Source of the DNA: Roseateles_B sp041913905
GTDB taxonomy: Bacteria > Pseudomonadota > Gammaproteobacteria > Burkholderiales > Burkholderiaceae_C
DNA length: 64,000 nt
Direction: 5' to 3'
Assembly (NCBI GenBank): GCA_041913905.1
Contig: JAYSEK010000018.1
Location: 1 to 64,000, forward strand
Numbering within the stretch: the stretch's first letter is position 1; the number at the start of each line of letters is the position of its first letter. Shown here piece by piece: positions 8,559 through 19,899 of this stretch. The notes beneath the pieces are model-generated. The model ran no database searches, had not been told where the DNA came from, and saw nothing but the letters and a program-made list of their open reading frames with translations. A program made the translations under genes and the position numbers.

Positions 8559-9872
8559 ATGAGCGACAGCGCCTCCGCCACCCTGGTGGCTCACCCAGCC
8601 ATCCACCGCGTCGGCGACGTGCCTGCGGATCATCCAGCCGACGCTCCCGCGCAGCCTGCCGGCCGGTCCACGCAGCCGCCGCACACGGGCGTTCCCTCGC
8701 CCAAACGCGGCCGCTCGCGCTGGCGCCGCTGGCGCACGCCGCTGATCGTGCTGGGCGTGCTGGCCTTGATCGGCGGCGGCTGGCGCCTCACGCACCCGCC
8801 CAAGCCGCCCGCCGCGCCGCCGGTGGGCGAGGTCAAGCTGGCGGACATCACCCAGCTCGTCCAGGCCTCGGGCATCCTGCAGGCCAAGACCCGGGTGGAC
8901 GTTGGCGCCCAGGTCAGCGGCCAGGTGCAGACCCTGCACGTGGAGCTGGGTCAGAACGTCAAGAAGGGCGATCTGCTGGTGAGCCTGGACCCCGAGATCG
9001 CGCGCAGCGACCTCGCGCAGGCCGAAGCTGCGGTGGCTCAGCAGAAGGCGCAGCTGGAGCGCATGAAGGTGGACATCGAGCAGGCCCAGCGCGAGTCGCA
9101 GCGCCAGCAGCGCCTGCTGGCAGGCAGCGCCACCGCGGGCCAGGAGGCCGAGAACGCGCAGGCCCTGCTGGACAAGCTGCAGGCGGACTACCGCGGCCAG
9201 CAGGCCAGCATGCAGCGCCTGCAGGCGGACCTCGCCAAGCGCCAGCTCAACCTGGGCTACACCCGCATCACCGCGCCCATGGACGGCACGGTGGTCAACA
9301 TCCCGGTGCAGGCCGGCCAGACCGTCATCGCCGTGCAGATCACGCCGGTGATGGTGGCGCTCGCGCAGCTGGACACCATCACCGTGCGGGCCCGCGTGCC
9401 CGAGGCGGACGTGTCTTCGATCAAGGTGGGTCAGGTCGCACGCTTCTCAACGCTCTCCGGCGAAGGCCGCCAGTACGAAGGCCGCGTGCGCGTGATCCAG
9501 CCTGTGCCCGAGCGCATGGGCAATGCCGTCTACTACAACGTGCTGTTCGACGTCGACAACAAGGACCGCAGCCTGCTCTCCGACATGACGGTGCAGGTCA
9601 ATATCGAGACCGGCAGCGCCAGGCAGGTGCCGACCCTGCCCATGGTCGCGCTGGGCGAGCGCGATGCGCAAGGCCGCTACGACGTCCAGATCTACAAGCC
9701 TGGCAATGAGAAGGATCCGGCTGCCAAGCCCGAGACGCGCAAGGTGCGCATTGGCCTGCAGGACGGCGGCAAGGCTCAGGTGCTGGAAGGATTGAAGGTC
9801 GGCGAGAAGCTGCTGCTGGCGCCCGTGGCGAAGAAGCCGGGCGATGGCGATGCCGGCGTGATCATCGACTGA
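8559..9872 (+). CDS. macA: MacA-like periplasmic adaptor of a tripartite efflux pump
   Basis: A 437-residue membrane-fusion protein. A proline-rich cytoplasmic N-terminus (about 1-55) precedes one membrane anchor (about 58-75). Then come a lipoyl/barrel-sandwich half (VDVGAQVSGQVQTLHV), a long alpha-helical hairpin (about 145-220, rich in Q, E, A and R), the second lipoyl half (ITAPMDGTVVNIPVQAGQTV) and a beta-barrel. It connects MacB to the outer-membrane channel. The first gene of a three-gene operon; macB starts 7 bases after its stop. The 223 bases upstream hold no element I can name. Confidence 0.92.
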   Translation: MSDSASATLVAHPAIHRVGDVPADHPADAPAQPAGRSTQPPHTGVPSPKRGRSRWRRWRTPLIVLGVLALIGGGWRLTHPPKPPAAPPVGEVKLADITQLVQASGILQAKTRVDVGAQVSGQVQTLHVELGQNVKKGDLLVSLDPEIARSDLAQAEAAVAQQKAQLERMKVDIEQAQRESQRQQRLLAGSATAGQEAENAQALLDKLQADYRGQQASMQRLQADLAKRQLNLGYTRITAPMDGTVVNIPVQAGQTVIAVQITPVMVALAQLDTITVRARVPEADVSSIKVGQVARFSTLSGEGRQYEGRVRVIQPVPERMGNAVYYNVLFDVDNKDRSLLSDMTVQVNIETGSARQVPTLPMVALGERDAQGRYDVQIYKPGNEKDPAAKPETRKVRIGLQDGGKAQVLEGLKVGEKLLLAPVAKKPGDGDAGVIID

Positions 9873-9879
9873 GGCCGCC

Positions 9880-11952
9880 ATGAGCACATCGCAACAAGCT
9901 TGCTCGCCGCACGCGGGCAAGGGCCCTCCGCTGATCGAGCTGCGCAGCGTCGCCCGGCGCTACCTGATGGGCCGCCCCGACGATCCGAATGCCGTCATCG
10001 TGCCGGCGCTGCAGGGCGTGAGCCTGCGCATCGAGGCCGGCGAGTATGTCGCCATCATCGGCCAGTCGGGCTCGGGCAAGAGCACGCTGATGAACATCCT
10101 GGGCTGCCTGGACAATCCCAGCGAAGGCCAGTTCCTGATCGACGGCCAGGACGCCAGCGAGCTCGATGCCGACGAGCTGGCCGCCCTGCGCCGCGAGCGC
10201 TTCGGCTTCATCTTCCAGCGCTACCACCTGCTGCCCGGCATGGACGCGCAGGCCAATGCGGCGCTGCCGGCGGTCTACGCTGGTGTGGGCACCGGCAAGC
10301 GCCTGGGGCGCGCCGCGCGTCTGCTCGCCGACCTCGGCCTGGGCGAGCGCATGCACCACAAGCCCAACGAACTCTCGGGCGGCCAGCAGCAGCGCGTCAG
10401 CATTGCGCGGGCCCTGATGAACGGCGGGCAGATCATCCTGGCCGACGAGCCCACGGGCGCACTGGACTCCGCCAGCGGCCAGGAGATGCTGCGCCAGCTG
10501 GATGCCCTGCATGCGGCCGGCCACACCATCATCCTGGTGACGCACGACGCCAAGGTGGCGGCGCATGCGCGGCGCGTGATCGAGCTCTCCGATGGCCGTG
10601 TACTGCGCGACAGCGGCACGCCGGTGGGCCACGCGGTGCCGGCGGCGGCGCTGTCCATGGCCGCGGGCCCCGGCAGCTTCTGGGCCCACTGGCGCGGGCA
10701 GCTGCGCGAGGCGCTCAGTTCCGCCCTGGGTGCGCTCTACGCCAACCGGTTGCGCTCCAGCCTGTCCATGCTGGGCATCTGTATCGGCATCACGGCGGTG
10801 GTCTGCACGGCCGCGCTGGGGGATGCCGCCCGGCAGGGCATCGAGGGCAATCTGGGCGCGGCGGTCGCGAGCAAGCTGTGGGTCTGGTCGGATCCCAGCA
10901 AACTCGCCCCCGGCGCCTTGCCCCGCGACTTCAGGCCCTACGAGCTGGAGGCCATCCGCGCCATCGAGGGCGTGCGGGACGTGCAGGGCGAGCGCCGCAT
11001 GATGGGAGGCCTGCGACAGGGCACGCAGCAGGTCAACGGCCAGACCGTGGCCGCCACGCTGGAGACGCTCGCGAGCAACCAGCTCAAGCTTGAGCTGGGC
11101 CGCGACTTCAGCAGCGCCGACCTGCAGGCCCGCGCCCAGGTGGTGGTGATCAGCCATCGGCTCTGGCAGGACCTCTTCAAGGGCCGGGCTTCGGCCCTGG
11201 GCGCGACGATGCTGATCGACACGGCGCCCGGCGTGCCCGAACTGGGCGCGGCCGGTGCGGCAGCACAGCCCCAGGTGGGCGCAGCGCTGCCGGTGCAGGT
11301 GATCGGCATCCTCAAGGAGAAGCGCGACGGCGATGGCGACGATGGCCGCTCGGCCACGCTCTACCTGCCGGTCAGCACCTACCTCAGCAAGATCGACGCC
11401 AAGCCGGCCGTGAGCAGCTTCCGCGTGCTGGTGGCCAAGGGTCATGATCCGTCCGCCATCGAGGCCCAGGTGCGGCACCGGCTCAAGGCCTTGCATGGTC
11501 AGCAGGACTTCGGGCTCTGGAACGGCGACGCCATGTTCCGCCAGGTTCAGCAGGTGATGGGCATCATCGCCGGCATCTTCACCGGCGTGGGCGCCATCGC
11601 GCTGCTGGTGGGCGGCGTGGGGGTGATGAACATCATGCTGGTCTCGGTGTCCGAGCGCACGCGGGAGATCGGCATCCGCATGGCCGTGGGTGCGCGGCAA
11701 GGCGATGTGCGCATGCAGTTCCTGATCGAGGCGGTGATGCTGTGCTGCCTGGGCGGCCTGGCCGGCCTGGCCCTGTCCTGGCTGGCTGCGCAAGGCGCCA
11801 ATGCGGTGCAGGACAAAGTAACGCTGGATGTCAGCGGCAAGGCCGTGGCCCTGGCCTTTGCGGTCTCGGGCGGCATCGGGCTGCTCTTCGGTACCTTGCC
11901 GGCACGTCGCGCGGCGGCGCTGAGCCCGGTCGACGCGCTGGCGCGCGAATGA
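9880..11952 (+). CDS. macB: MacB-like ABC transporter, fused ATPase and permease
   Basis: A 690-residue protein with an N-terminal ABC domain (about 10-245). Visible motifs are Walker A GQSGSGKST, signature LSGGQQQR, Walker B IILADEPTG and the H-loop VTHD. The MacB/FtsX permease follows: a first helix near 290, a large periplasmic domain and three C-terminal helices, with SERTREIGIRMAVGARQGDV between them. MacB pumps drive export of macrolides, peptides or haem-like molecules from the periplasm; the substrate here is unknown. Confidence 0.93.
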   Translation: MSTSQQACSPHAGKGPPLIELRSVARRYLMGRPDDPNAVIVPALQGVSLRIEAGEYVAIIGQSGSGKSTLMNILGCLDNPSEGQFLIDGQDASELDADELAALRRERFGFIFQRYHLLPGMDAQANAALPAVYAGVGTGKRLGRAARLLADLGLGERMHHKPNELSGGQQQRVSIARALMNGGQIILADEPTGALDSASGQEMLRQLDALHAAGHTIILVTHDAKVAAHARRVIELSDGRVLRDSGTPVGHAVPAAALSMAAGPGSFWAHWRGQLREALSSALGALYANRLRSSLSMLGICIGITAVVCTAALGDAARQGIEGNLGAAVASKLWVWSDPSKLAPGALPRDFRPYELEAIRAIEGVRDVQGERRMMGGLRQGTQQVNGQTVAATLETLASNQLKLELGRDFSSADLQARAQVVVISHRLWQDLFKGRASALGATMLIDTAPGVPELGAAGAAAQPQVGAALPVQVIGILKEKRDGDGDDGRSATLYLPVSTYLSKIDAKPAVSSFRVLVAKGHDPSAIEAQVRHRLKALHGQQDFGLWNGDAMFRQVQQVMGIIAGIFTGVGAIALLVGGVGVMNIMLVSVSERTREIGIRMAVGARQGDVRMQFLIEAVMLCCLGGLAGLALSWLAAQGANAVQDKVTLDVSGKAVALAFAVSGGIGLLFGTLPARRAAALSPVDALARE

Positions 11953-11965
11953 GTGAAGGCAAGAC

Positions 11966-13408
11966 ATGAAGAAGAATTCCCTGATGAGCAAGCGCCTGCG
12001 CCTGTCCACGCTGGCCCTGGCTGCCGCCGCGCTGGCCCTGCTGGGCGGCTGCGCCGCGACGGCCGATCTGCACCGTCCTGCGGAGCCCGGCCTGCCGGCG
12101 CAACGGCAGCATGGCAGCGAGGCGTCGGCCCAGGCCGGTGCCTGGGCGGCTGCGATGGACGAGGAGCTGCGAGCCTTCCAGCGCGAAGCGCTGGCCCGCA
12201 ATCGCGACATCGCCCTGGCGGCGCTGCGGCTCAAGGACGCACAGCGCCAATTGGAGCAGCAGGGCCTGCGCCTGCAGCCCTCCGCCTCGCTCAGCTCCTC
12301 GGCCAACCGCCCGCTGGACTCCGGCGGCGCGAGCCGTTCGGTGAACGTCGGTGGCGTGCAGGTACCGGTGGAGACGCGCGTGGGCTGGAGCCACAGCTAC
12401 AGCGCCTCGGTCTCCGCCAGCTACGAGCTCGACCTCTGGGGCCGGTTGGCGGCCCGCGACCGCGGCCTGCTGGCGCAGCGCGAGCAGGTGCAGACGGACG
12501 TTGCCGCCGCACGCGTGGTGATCGAGGCGCGCGCCGCCGAAATCTACTGGACCCTGGGTGCCCAGGAGCGCCTGCGCCCGCTGGCCCGTGAGCAGCTCGC
12601 GGCCGCCGAAGAGCTGCTGAGCATCGTCAAGCTGCGGGTGCGCGAGGGCAAGCTGCTGCCGGTGGAAGCCGACCGGGCGGCACAGTCGGTCCTGGCGGCG
12701 CAGCACCGGCTGGCCGATCTGGAGGCCGAGCAGCAATTGCAGACCCAGCAGCGTTCGCTGTTGCTGGACCAACTGGAGCAGGGGGCGCCAGCCTCATCCG
12801 TCGGCCGCCTGCCGGAGACCGCGCCACCCGCATGGGCGCTGGGCTCTCCGGCCCAGGTGCTGGGCGCTCGCCCTGATGTGCAGAAGGCTCGGCTGCAGGT
12901 CGATGCGGCGCTGGCACAGCTGGCCGGAGCCGAGGCCAGCCGCTATCCGAGCCTGAGCTTCAGCGCTTCGGTGAGCGCTGGCGGCGCCCAGTCGCGCGAC
13001 TGGCTCAGCCACCCAGTCCTGGCGCTCAGTTCCTCCTTGCTGGTTCCGCTGATCGACTGGCGTCGCCTGAACCTGGAGCGCGATGGGGCCCGCAACGCGC
13101 TGGAGCAGGCAGCGCTCGGCCTGCGCGACACCGTGCACAAGGCCCTGGTGGACGCCGAAGCGCAATGGACGCAGCGCGAGAAGCTGCAGCGCCAGACGCA
13201 GGCGCAGGCGCAGCGCGTGGCCGAGGCGCAGGAGAACGAGCGCCTGGCGGCCCTGCGCCTGGAGGTCGGCGCCATCGGCCGCCACGACTGGCTGCAGGCC
13301 CGCGTGGCGCTGCTGGAGGCCCGGCAGTCGCTGGTCCAGCTGCAATTGCAGGCCTGGCTCAACCATGCAGCGCTGTACCGGGCGCTGGGTGGTGCTGCGC
13401 AAGGCTGA
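11966..13408 (+). CDS. Outer-membrane efflux channel lipoprotein, NodT/OprM family
   Basis: A 480-residue TolC-superfamily protein. The signal peptide ends in LLGGC, a lipobox, so the channel is predicted to be lipid-anchored. Two repeats of long amphipathic helices and short beta-strands follow, with typical motifs SYELDLWGRL near 150 and ARPDVQKARLQVDAA near 310. It starts 13 bases after macB and supplies the outer-membrane exit for MacAB. A tight GGTGCC-A-GGCACC hairpin lies just past the stop, at about 13410-13422. Confidence 0.92.
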   Translation: MKKNSLMSKRLRLSTLALAAAALALLGGCAATADLHRPAEPGLPAQRQHGSEASAQAGAWAAAMDEELRAFQREALARNRDIALAALRLKDAQRQLEQQGLRLQPSASLSSSANRPLDSGGASRSVNVGGVQVPVETRVGWSHSYSASVSASYELDLWGRLAARDRGLLAQREQVQTDVAAARVVIEARAAEIYWTLGAQERLRPLAREQLAAAEELLSIVKLRVREGKLLPVEADRAAQSVLAAQHRLADLEAEQQLQTQQRSLLLDQLEQGAPASSVGRLPETAPPAWALGSPAQVLGARPDVQKARLQVDAALAQLAGAEASRYPSLSFSASVSAGGAQSRDWLSHPVLALSSSLLVPLIDWRRLNLERDGARNALEQAALGLRDTVHKALVDAEAQWTQREKLQRQTQAQAQRVAEAQENERLAALRLEVGAIGRHDWLQARVALLEARQSLVQLQLQAWLNHAALYRALGGAAQG

Positions 13409-13462
13409 GGTGCCAGGCACCCGTCGCCCGGCGCCCGGCGCCCGCTCAAGGCAGGCCGGCGC

Positions 13463-14779
13463 CTACTTGGCCGGCATGAAGCCCAGCATCCAGGAGAAAT
13501 CCAGCGTTTCCCAGCGCTGCTTGGGCGTCGGAGGCGGGATCACGGGCTTGCCGACGGCGGGGCTGCCGGGGAAGGGCGCACCCTGGCCAGCGCCCGGCGG
13601 CGTCTGCGCGACGTTGATGGCGGCGTAGCCATGGCACGTGATGCACGATGCCTGCTGCGGCGGGACCAGGGCATTGAACTCGACGAAGGAGTTGCCCAGC
13701 ATGCCCTTGCTGGCCCGCGGCTGCTCATACTGGGTCTGCGTGCCCACCAGGCGGTAGTTGCGGAACTCGGGCGCCAGCCCGGCCTGGTCCATCAGGTTCG
13801 TGAGGTTCTTGGTCGCTGCGGTGGGCTTGCCCGTGCTGACGGCCGGGTTGGAACCCCAGGGGTCGCTGCAGGCTGAGTAGAGCTTGGGATTGCAGCGGTT
13901 CGGGTTGGTCAGCGGCGACTGCGGCTCGAAGGTGGCCCACAACCAGTTGGGGTAGAGCTTGGACGAGATGTGCACGCCGACCAGTGCATAGCAGACGCCG
14001 TCTATCGTCTGCACGTACACGCCAGGGGGCTTCTTGTCGCTGCAGTTGAAGAAGCTGGCGGCGTTGAGCGAACTGGCGGCGATCCAGTCCGCCTTGATCT
14101 CGACCGCGTCTGTGGGAAAGTCCAGCGGTTTGCCTGTCGCTGCGATGTAGTCGGCCTCACCGGTGCGCGTCGTCAGCGTGGTGCCGGGCTTGCCGCCGGG
14201 AGGTGCCGTGACGAAGGCCGCCTCGGCCCCGTTCACATAGACCTCTTCGCAGAACTGCGGATTGCTGCTCAGGTTGCCGGGAACGAAGGGCAGCAGGGAT
14301 TTGGGTGTTTGTGCGGTGTTCGCTGTCATCGGCTGACAGCCGGCCAGGCCTCCCGTCGGCGAGGGCGTGGCGAGCTTGCCCCGCCGGGCCAGCAGACTGA
14401 CCGCATGGCTGAAGCGCTTCTTGTCTTCCCCGCTTCTGCAGCCCGGCGCAGAAGGATGGAACCAGCAGGTCTGCTCGGTCCACGTCTCCCAGCTGAGCTT
14501 CTTGCCCGCAGGCGTGTTGACCGTGCAGTGCGCGGCCACGAACAGCTGCCAGGCGGTCTCCTCCTGCGTGGCCGCCGGTTTCTTGGGCAGGCTGCAGGCG
14601 AGCGGGGGTGCCGCGGCCGCCGATGCGGGCGGCGTGCCTTGTGTGCCTTGTGTGCCCTGTGCCAGCGCGTCTGTGCTGCACAGCAGACAGACAGCGGTGG
14701 CCAGCGCTGCGCAGGCGGTCGAAGGACAGGACAGCCGGGTGGCGCACAAGAGCGCCGCCGATGAGTCAACAGGCTTCAT
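13463..14779 (-). CDS. Exported protein with one CXXCH haem-binding motif
   Basis: About 438 residues from the ATG at 14779, which has AGGGAG upstream; longer in-frame starts lack one. A signal peptide ends near ALAQ. A low-complexity GTQGTQGT stretch follows, encoded by three 9-bp DNA repeats. The middle is rich in Cys, Trp and Pro. Near the C-terminus (about residue 385) CITCHGY is a single c-type haem motif. I do not recognise the family. It is convergent with the efflux operon and has no obvious operon partner. A periplasmic redox role is inferred only from the haem motif. Confidence 0.6.
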   Translation of the reverse strand: MKPVDSSAALLCATRLSCPSTACAALATAVCLLCSTDALAQGTQGTQGTPPASAAAAPPLACSLPKKPAATQEETAWQLFVAAHCTVNTPAGKKLSWETWTEQTCWFHPSAPGCRSGEDKKRFSHAVSLLARRGKLATPSPTGGLAGCQPMTANTAQTPKSLLPFVPGNLSSNPQFCEEVYVNGAEAAFVTAPPGGKPGTTLTTRTGEADYIAATGKPLDFPTDAVEIKADWIAASSLNAASFFNCSDKKPPGVYVQTIDGVCYALVGVHISSKLYPNWLWATFEPQSPLTNPNRCNPKLYSACSDPWGSNPAVSTGKPTAATKNLTNLMDQAGLAPEFRNYRLVGTQTQYEQPRASKGMLGNSFVEFNALVPPQQASCITCHGYAAINVAQTPPGAGQGAPFPGSPAVGKPVIPPPTPKQRWETLDFSWMLGFMPAK

Positions 14780-15340
14780 GGATGCTCTCCCTAGTGATGA
14801 CAGCTCAGGCTTTGTCAATAGGCGTTCAAGCCGCGACTGAATAGCGGCTCGCGCCATCTGGCGCGTGGCTGATACCAGCGCGCATGGGGCGCCGCCCAAG
14901 CGGGCACGGCACGCTTTTGCGCCGCGCCCGCGGACGCAGGCTCGCACAGCCGGGCCGGGAGGCCATCTGTAAGCGATGACAGGCGCGCTTGTGCGCCGGC
15001 CGCGTCGATGGACGATCCATCATCGCGGCCTCGCCAGGCCCTTCGCAGGGCGCAGGCGCTTCCTTTTCATGCGTTCGACGCAACGCGCAACCGCCAGGTC
15101 CAGCGACGGATCCGCAACTGATCCGGCACCCTGTGGCGTGCGCGCCTCAGCGGCCCGCTGCCGCGGACGTCGCCGCTTGCATGCGTTGCCTGAACGACTG
15201 TCTGGTGAACCCGGCCGCAGACTCGCTGCCGGCTGCCTCATCTTGCAGCAGCCTAGGCGCAGCCCCGTAGGCATCGGGGCTGGCGTCGACGCTCCAGTGG
15301 CCGTCCCCAGACTTGTCCACAGAAGCTGTGGACGTCTGCT
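14780..15340. other. 561-bp gap without a supported gene
   Basis: Short open frames exist on both strands but none has a good start or a recognisable product. The gap contains several hairpins. The strongest are at 14982-14997 (GGCGC/GCGCC) and at 14998-15030 (seven bp, a 2x2 internal loop, then GATGGA/TCCATC around a CGA loop). The promoter of the minus-strand haem-motif gene should lie near 14800-14900, but I could not pick convincing hexamers. Confidence 0.5.
15309..15337. repeat. Hairpin downstream of the GNAT gene
   Basis: GTCCACAG-AAG-CTGTGGAC forms an 8-bp stem with a 3-base loop. A further AGAC/GTCT pairing lies outside a two-base bulge. It sits 3 bases past the GNAT stop, so it could end minus-strand transcription, but no T-run follows on that strand. 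Confidence 0.5.
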
Positions 15341-15778
15341 TCACTCATTCAGCAGCAGTTCGAAGGCATGACTGGCGCGCTGCTGCTCATAGCCCACGGC
15401 CCGATAGAAGCGATGAGCCTCCTCGCGGCGCAGACCCGATCGCAAGCGCATGCGCGTGGCCCCCATGTCTCGCGCATGCCACCGGGCGTCCTGAAGCAGG
15501 GCGCGCGCAATGCCCTGTCGGCGATGCCTGGCGTCCACCACCAGTGCGTGCACCTCCGCGTAGCCATCGCTGGCGATCAGGACGATGCGCTGGAGGTGGC
15601 ACATGCCCGTGAGATGGCCGTTGGCGTCACTCACGAGCAGGCGGTGGTCGTCGCGGCCGTACAAACGGGCGAAACGTACCGCCAGTTCCTCCGATCTGCA
15701 GGGATAGCCGAGCTGATCGAGGAGGCGCGGCAACTGCGCGATATCGGCCGCGCTCGCGAGTCGGATGAGGCTCCGCAT
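15341..15778 (-). CDS. GNAT family N-acetyltransferase
   Basis: A 145-residue single-domain acetyltransferase. The acetyl-CoA-binding motif A reads VVDARHRRQGIARALL (about 78-93), followed by the C-terminal motif EEAHRFYRAVGYE. The acceptor substrate cannot be told. The gene starts 11 bases after the DUF885 gene ends and is probably co-transcribed with it. Confidence 0.88.
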   Translation of the reverse strand: MRSLIRLASAADIAQLPRLLDQLGYPCRSEELAVRFARLYGRDDHRLLVSDANGHLTGMCHLQRIVLIASDGYAEVHALVVDARHRRQGIARALLQDARWHARDMGATRMRLRSGLRREEAHRFYRAVGYEQQRASHAFELLLNE

Positions 15779-15789
15779 GGGGCTCCGGC

Positions 15790-17640
15790 TCAGCGCATGA
15801 GCTCGCGGATCACCGCCACCGGTGCGCTGCCGTAGCTGAGGAACTGGTCATGGAAGGCGTTGAGCTGGAAGCGGTCGCCCAGGGCTTTGCGGCGTTCCTC
15901 GCGCAGGGCCATGATCTCGCTGTAGCCGCTGAAATAGCTGGTGAGCTGGACCGAAGTCAGCTGCACGCGGCGCCATTTCTCGCGCGCCTCCTGTTCGGTC
16001 TGGAAGGCCTTCTGCGTCAACAGGGCCAGGGCTTCGTCCTGCGTCATGCCCAAGACGTGCACGCTGTAGTCCAGGATGGTGTTGGTGACGCTGCGCAGGT
16101 TCCACTTGCAGTACATGAGCCACATCTCGGGTGCGTTGTCGCCATAGCCGGCCTCCAGCATCATGCGCTCGCCGTACACGGCCCAGCCCTCGATCATGGC
16201 GCCGTTGCCGAACAGGGCCTTCACGAGGGACGGTGACTTGTTGGCGTGGATCAGCTGCGTGTAGTGGCCCGGGATGGCCTCGTGGATGTTCAGGATCTGC
16301 AGGATCCAGTGGTTGTATTCGCGCAGCGTGCTCTCGGCCTGCTCGGGCTTCAGGTCATCCAGCGGCGTGACGTTGTAGTAGGTGCGGTCCTGCGGGCGGT
16401 AGGGGCCGGGCGCCTCGATGCTGGCGCCCGCCACGCCGCGCTGGTAGGCCGGGGTCTCGCGCACCTGCAGCGGCTTTTTTGGATCGATGGTGAGCAGATC
16501 CTTCTGCTGCAGGAAGGCCTGCAGCTGAGGGATCTGCTGACGGATCTCGGCCAGGAAGTTCTCGGCCTTCACATGGTTCACCGAGAGTGCCTTGATCACG
16601 CGGTCGATCTTCTCCAGCCGGTCCGCGGGCTTGGGTGCATCGCCCTGGGTCTTGCTCCAGAGCTGGTCGGACAGCTCGTCCATCTTCGCCAGCAGCTGCT
16701 CGCGGGTGGCCAGCGCCTTCTGGTAGGTCTGCTCGGCCGTGCTGGCGGACTGGATGTCCAGCTGGAACTTGCGCTCATACAGCTCGCGCCCCAGGCGGAA
16801 GGAGCGGGCCTGGCCGTTGGCAGCCAGCGCCTGGTCCAGCGACTGCAGACGCTCCTGGTAGCGCTTCACGGCGCTGCGGGCGGCGCTCAGCGCCGGGGCG
16901 AAGGCCTGTCGGTCCGCGCGGGCGAGCTTGGCTTCTTCCTTGGCCGCCTTCTCGACCTCGTCGAACACGGCCAGGACGCCGTCGATCTGGCTCACCGCCA
17001 GCTGGGTGTGCTCGCGGGTGGGGGTCTCGATGCTGGCGTAGGCGGCCTCGTAATAGGCCGGCACGGCCTTGAGGCGCGACAGCAGGGCCTTCAGGCGCTG
17101 CGGCTTGGGCGCGTATTCGGTGTTGAGGATGAGGTCCATGGCGCCCGCCACGTTGTAGTTGGACGGGTTCCAGGCGAACTCGCGCAGGGTCTGCAGGGAC
17201 CAGAGGTCCGAGGCGAGCTTGTTCTGCAGCAGGACGAGGTCCGTGCGGGCGCGATCCGAGAGCTGGCCGGGCTTCACGGCCGCGAAGCGGGCCTGCCATT
17301 GCTGGGCAAAGGCCAGGGCTTTCTGGCGGCTGGCGGCATCGGGTGCCGGCAGGCGCGCCGCGCCGTCATAGCGGCCCGCGGCCAGGGCGGCATCGGGGTC
17401 CAGCTTCCACAGGGCCTCGATGAACTGGTGCGCCAGGCGGTCGAAGGCGCGGTCGGCCGCCTGACTTGCCGCATGGCCTGCCGCCTTGGCGTGAGGGGTG
17501 CCGGCCCGCTCGTGTGCTGCGTCCTTCGCCTCCAGGGCCGACGCGGGCCAGGCCAGCGCAAGCGCGGCACCCAGGGTGCCGAGCTGCAAGCCCAGGCGGG
17601 ACCAGGAGGAGGAAGGCGAAGAGGGCAGGGCAGCGCGCAT
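15790..17640 (-). CDS. DUF885 family exported hydrolase-like protein
   Basis: About 616 residues from the ATG at 17640, giving a standard signal peptide ending near PASALEA. DUF885 proteins are mainly helical and carry an HEXXH-like motif; here HEAIPGHYTQ is visible around residue 465, followed by NGAMIEGWAVYGERMM with a likely third metal ligand. A zinc-dependent peptidase-type activity in the periplasm is inferred from the motif. It is upstream of and close to the GNAT gene. Confidence 0.85.
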   Translation of the reverse strand: MRAALPSSPSSSWSRLGLQLGTLGAALALAWPASALEAKDAAHERAGTPHAKAAGHAASQAADRAFDRLAHQFIEALWKLDPDAALAAGRYDGAARLPAPDAASRQKALAFAQQWQARFAAVKPGQLSDRARTDLVLLQNKLASDLWSLQTLREFAWNPSNYNVAGAMDLILNTEYAPKPQRLKALLSRLKAVPAYYEAAYASIETPTREHTQLAVSQIDGVLAVFDEVEKAAKEEAKLARADRQAFAPALSAARSAVKRYQERLQSLDQALAANGQARSFRLGRELYERKFQLDIQSASTAEQTYQKALATREQLLAKMDELSDQLWSKTQGDAPKPADRLEKIDRVIKALSVNHVKAENFLAEIRQQIPQLQAFLQQKDLLTIDPKKPLQVRETPAYQRGVAGASIEAPGPYRPQDRTYYNVTPLDDLKPEQAESTLREYNHWILQILNIHEAIPGHYTQLIHANKSPSLVKALFGNGAMIEGWAVYGERMMLEAGYGDNAPEMWLMYCKWNLRSVTNTILDYSVHVLGMTQDEALALLTQKAFQTEQEAREKWRRVQLTSVQLTSYFSGYSEIMALREERRKALGDRFQLNAFHDQFLSYGSAPVAVIRELMR

Positions 17641-17741
17641 GGTGAGCTTTCTGGATGTCGGGCGCCCCGGTCGGGCGCGAGGCGGCAGCATAGCGCCGCG
17701 GCCGCGAACTGCCCCTCCGTTTCAGCCCCAGTCCGGCTTGT

Positions 17742-19673
<1,932 letters not shown>

Positions 19674-19899
19674 GGCGGCGAGGGTAGCGCAGCCGGGCGT
19701 CGCGCGGACGCCCCACGAAAGTGTCAGGCTTTCCCGGATTCATAGCCTGGATCATGGGGATCGGCCGGCGAATGGGGTACGCTGACCGGGCGCACCGGTA
19801 TCTGGCGATCCCAGGGCATCCGGTGTGGGTGGCAGCGCCCGATCCGGCGGCTGCCAACTGCCTGAATTTCTGCATGGCATCACCATGCGGGAGCGATGT

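Noticed and set aside
15309..15337. Replication origin based on DnaA-box-like repeats
   Set aside because: Only one imperfect pair is present, with no dnaA, dnaN, AT-rich region or clustered boxes.
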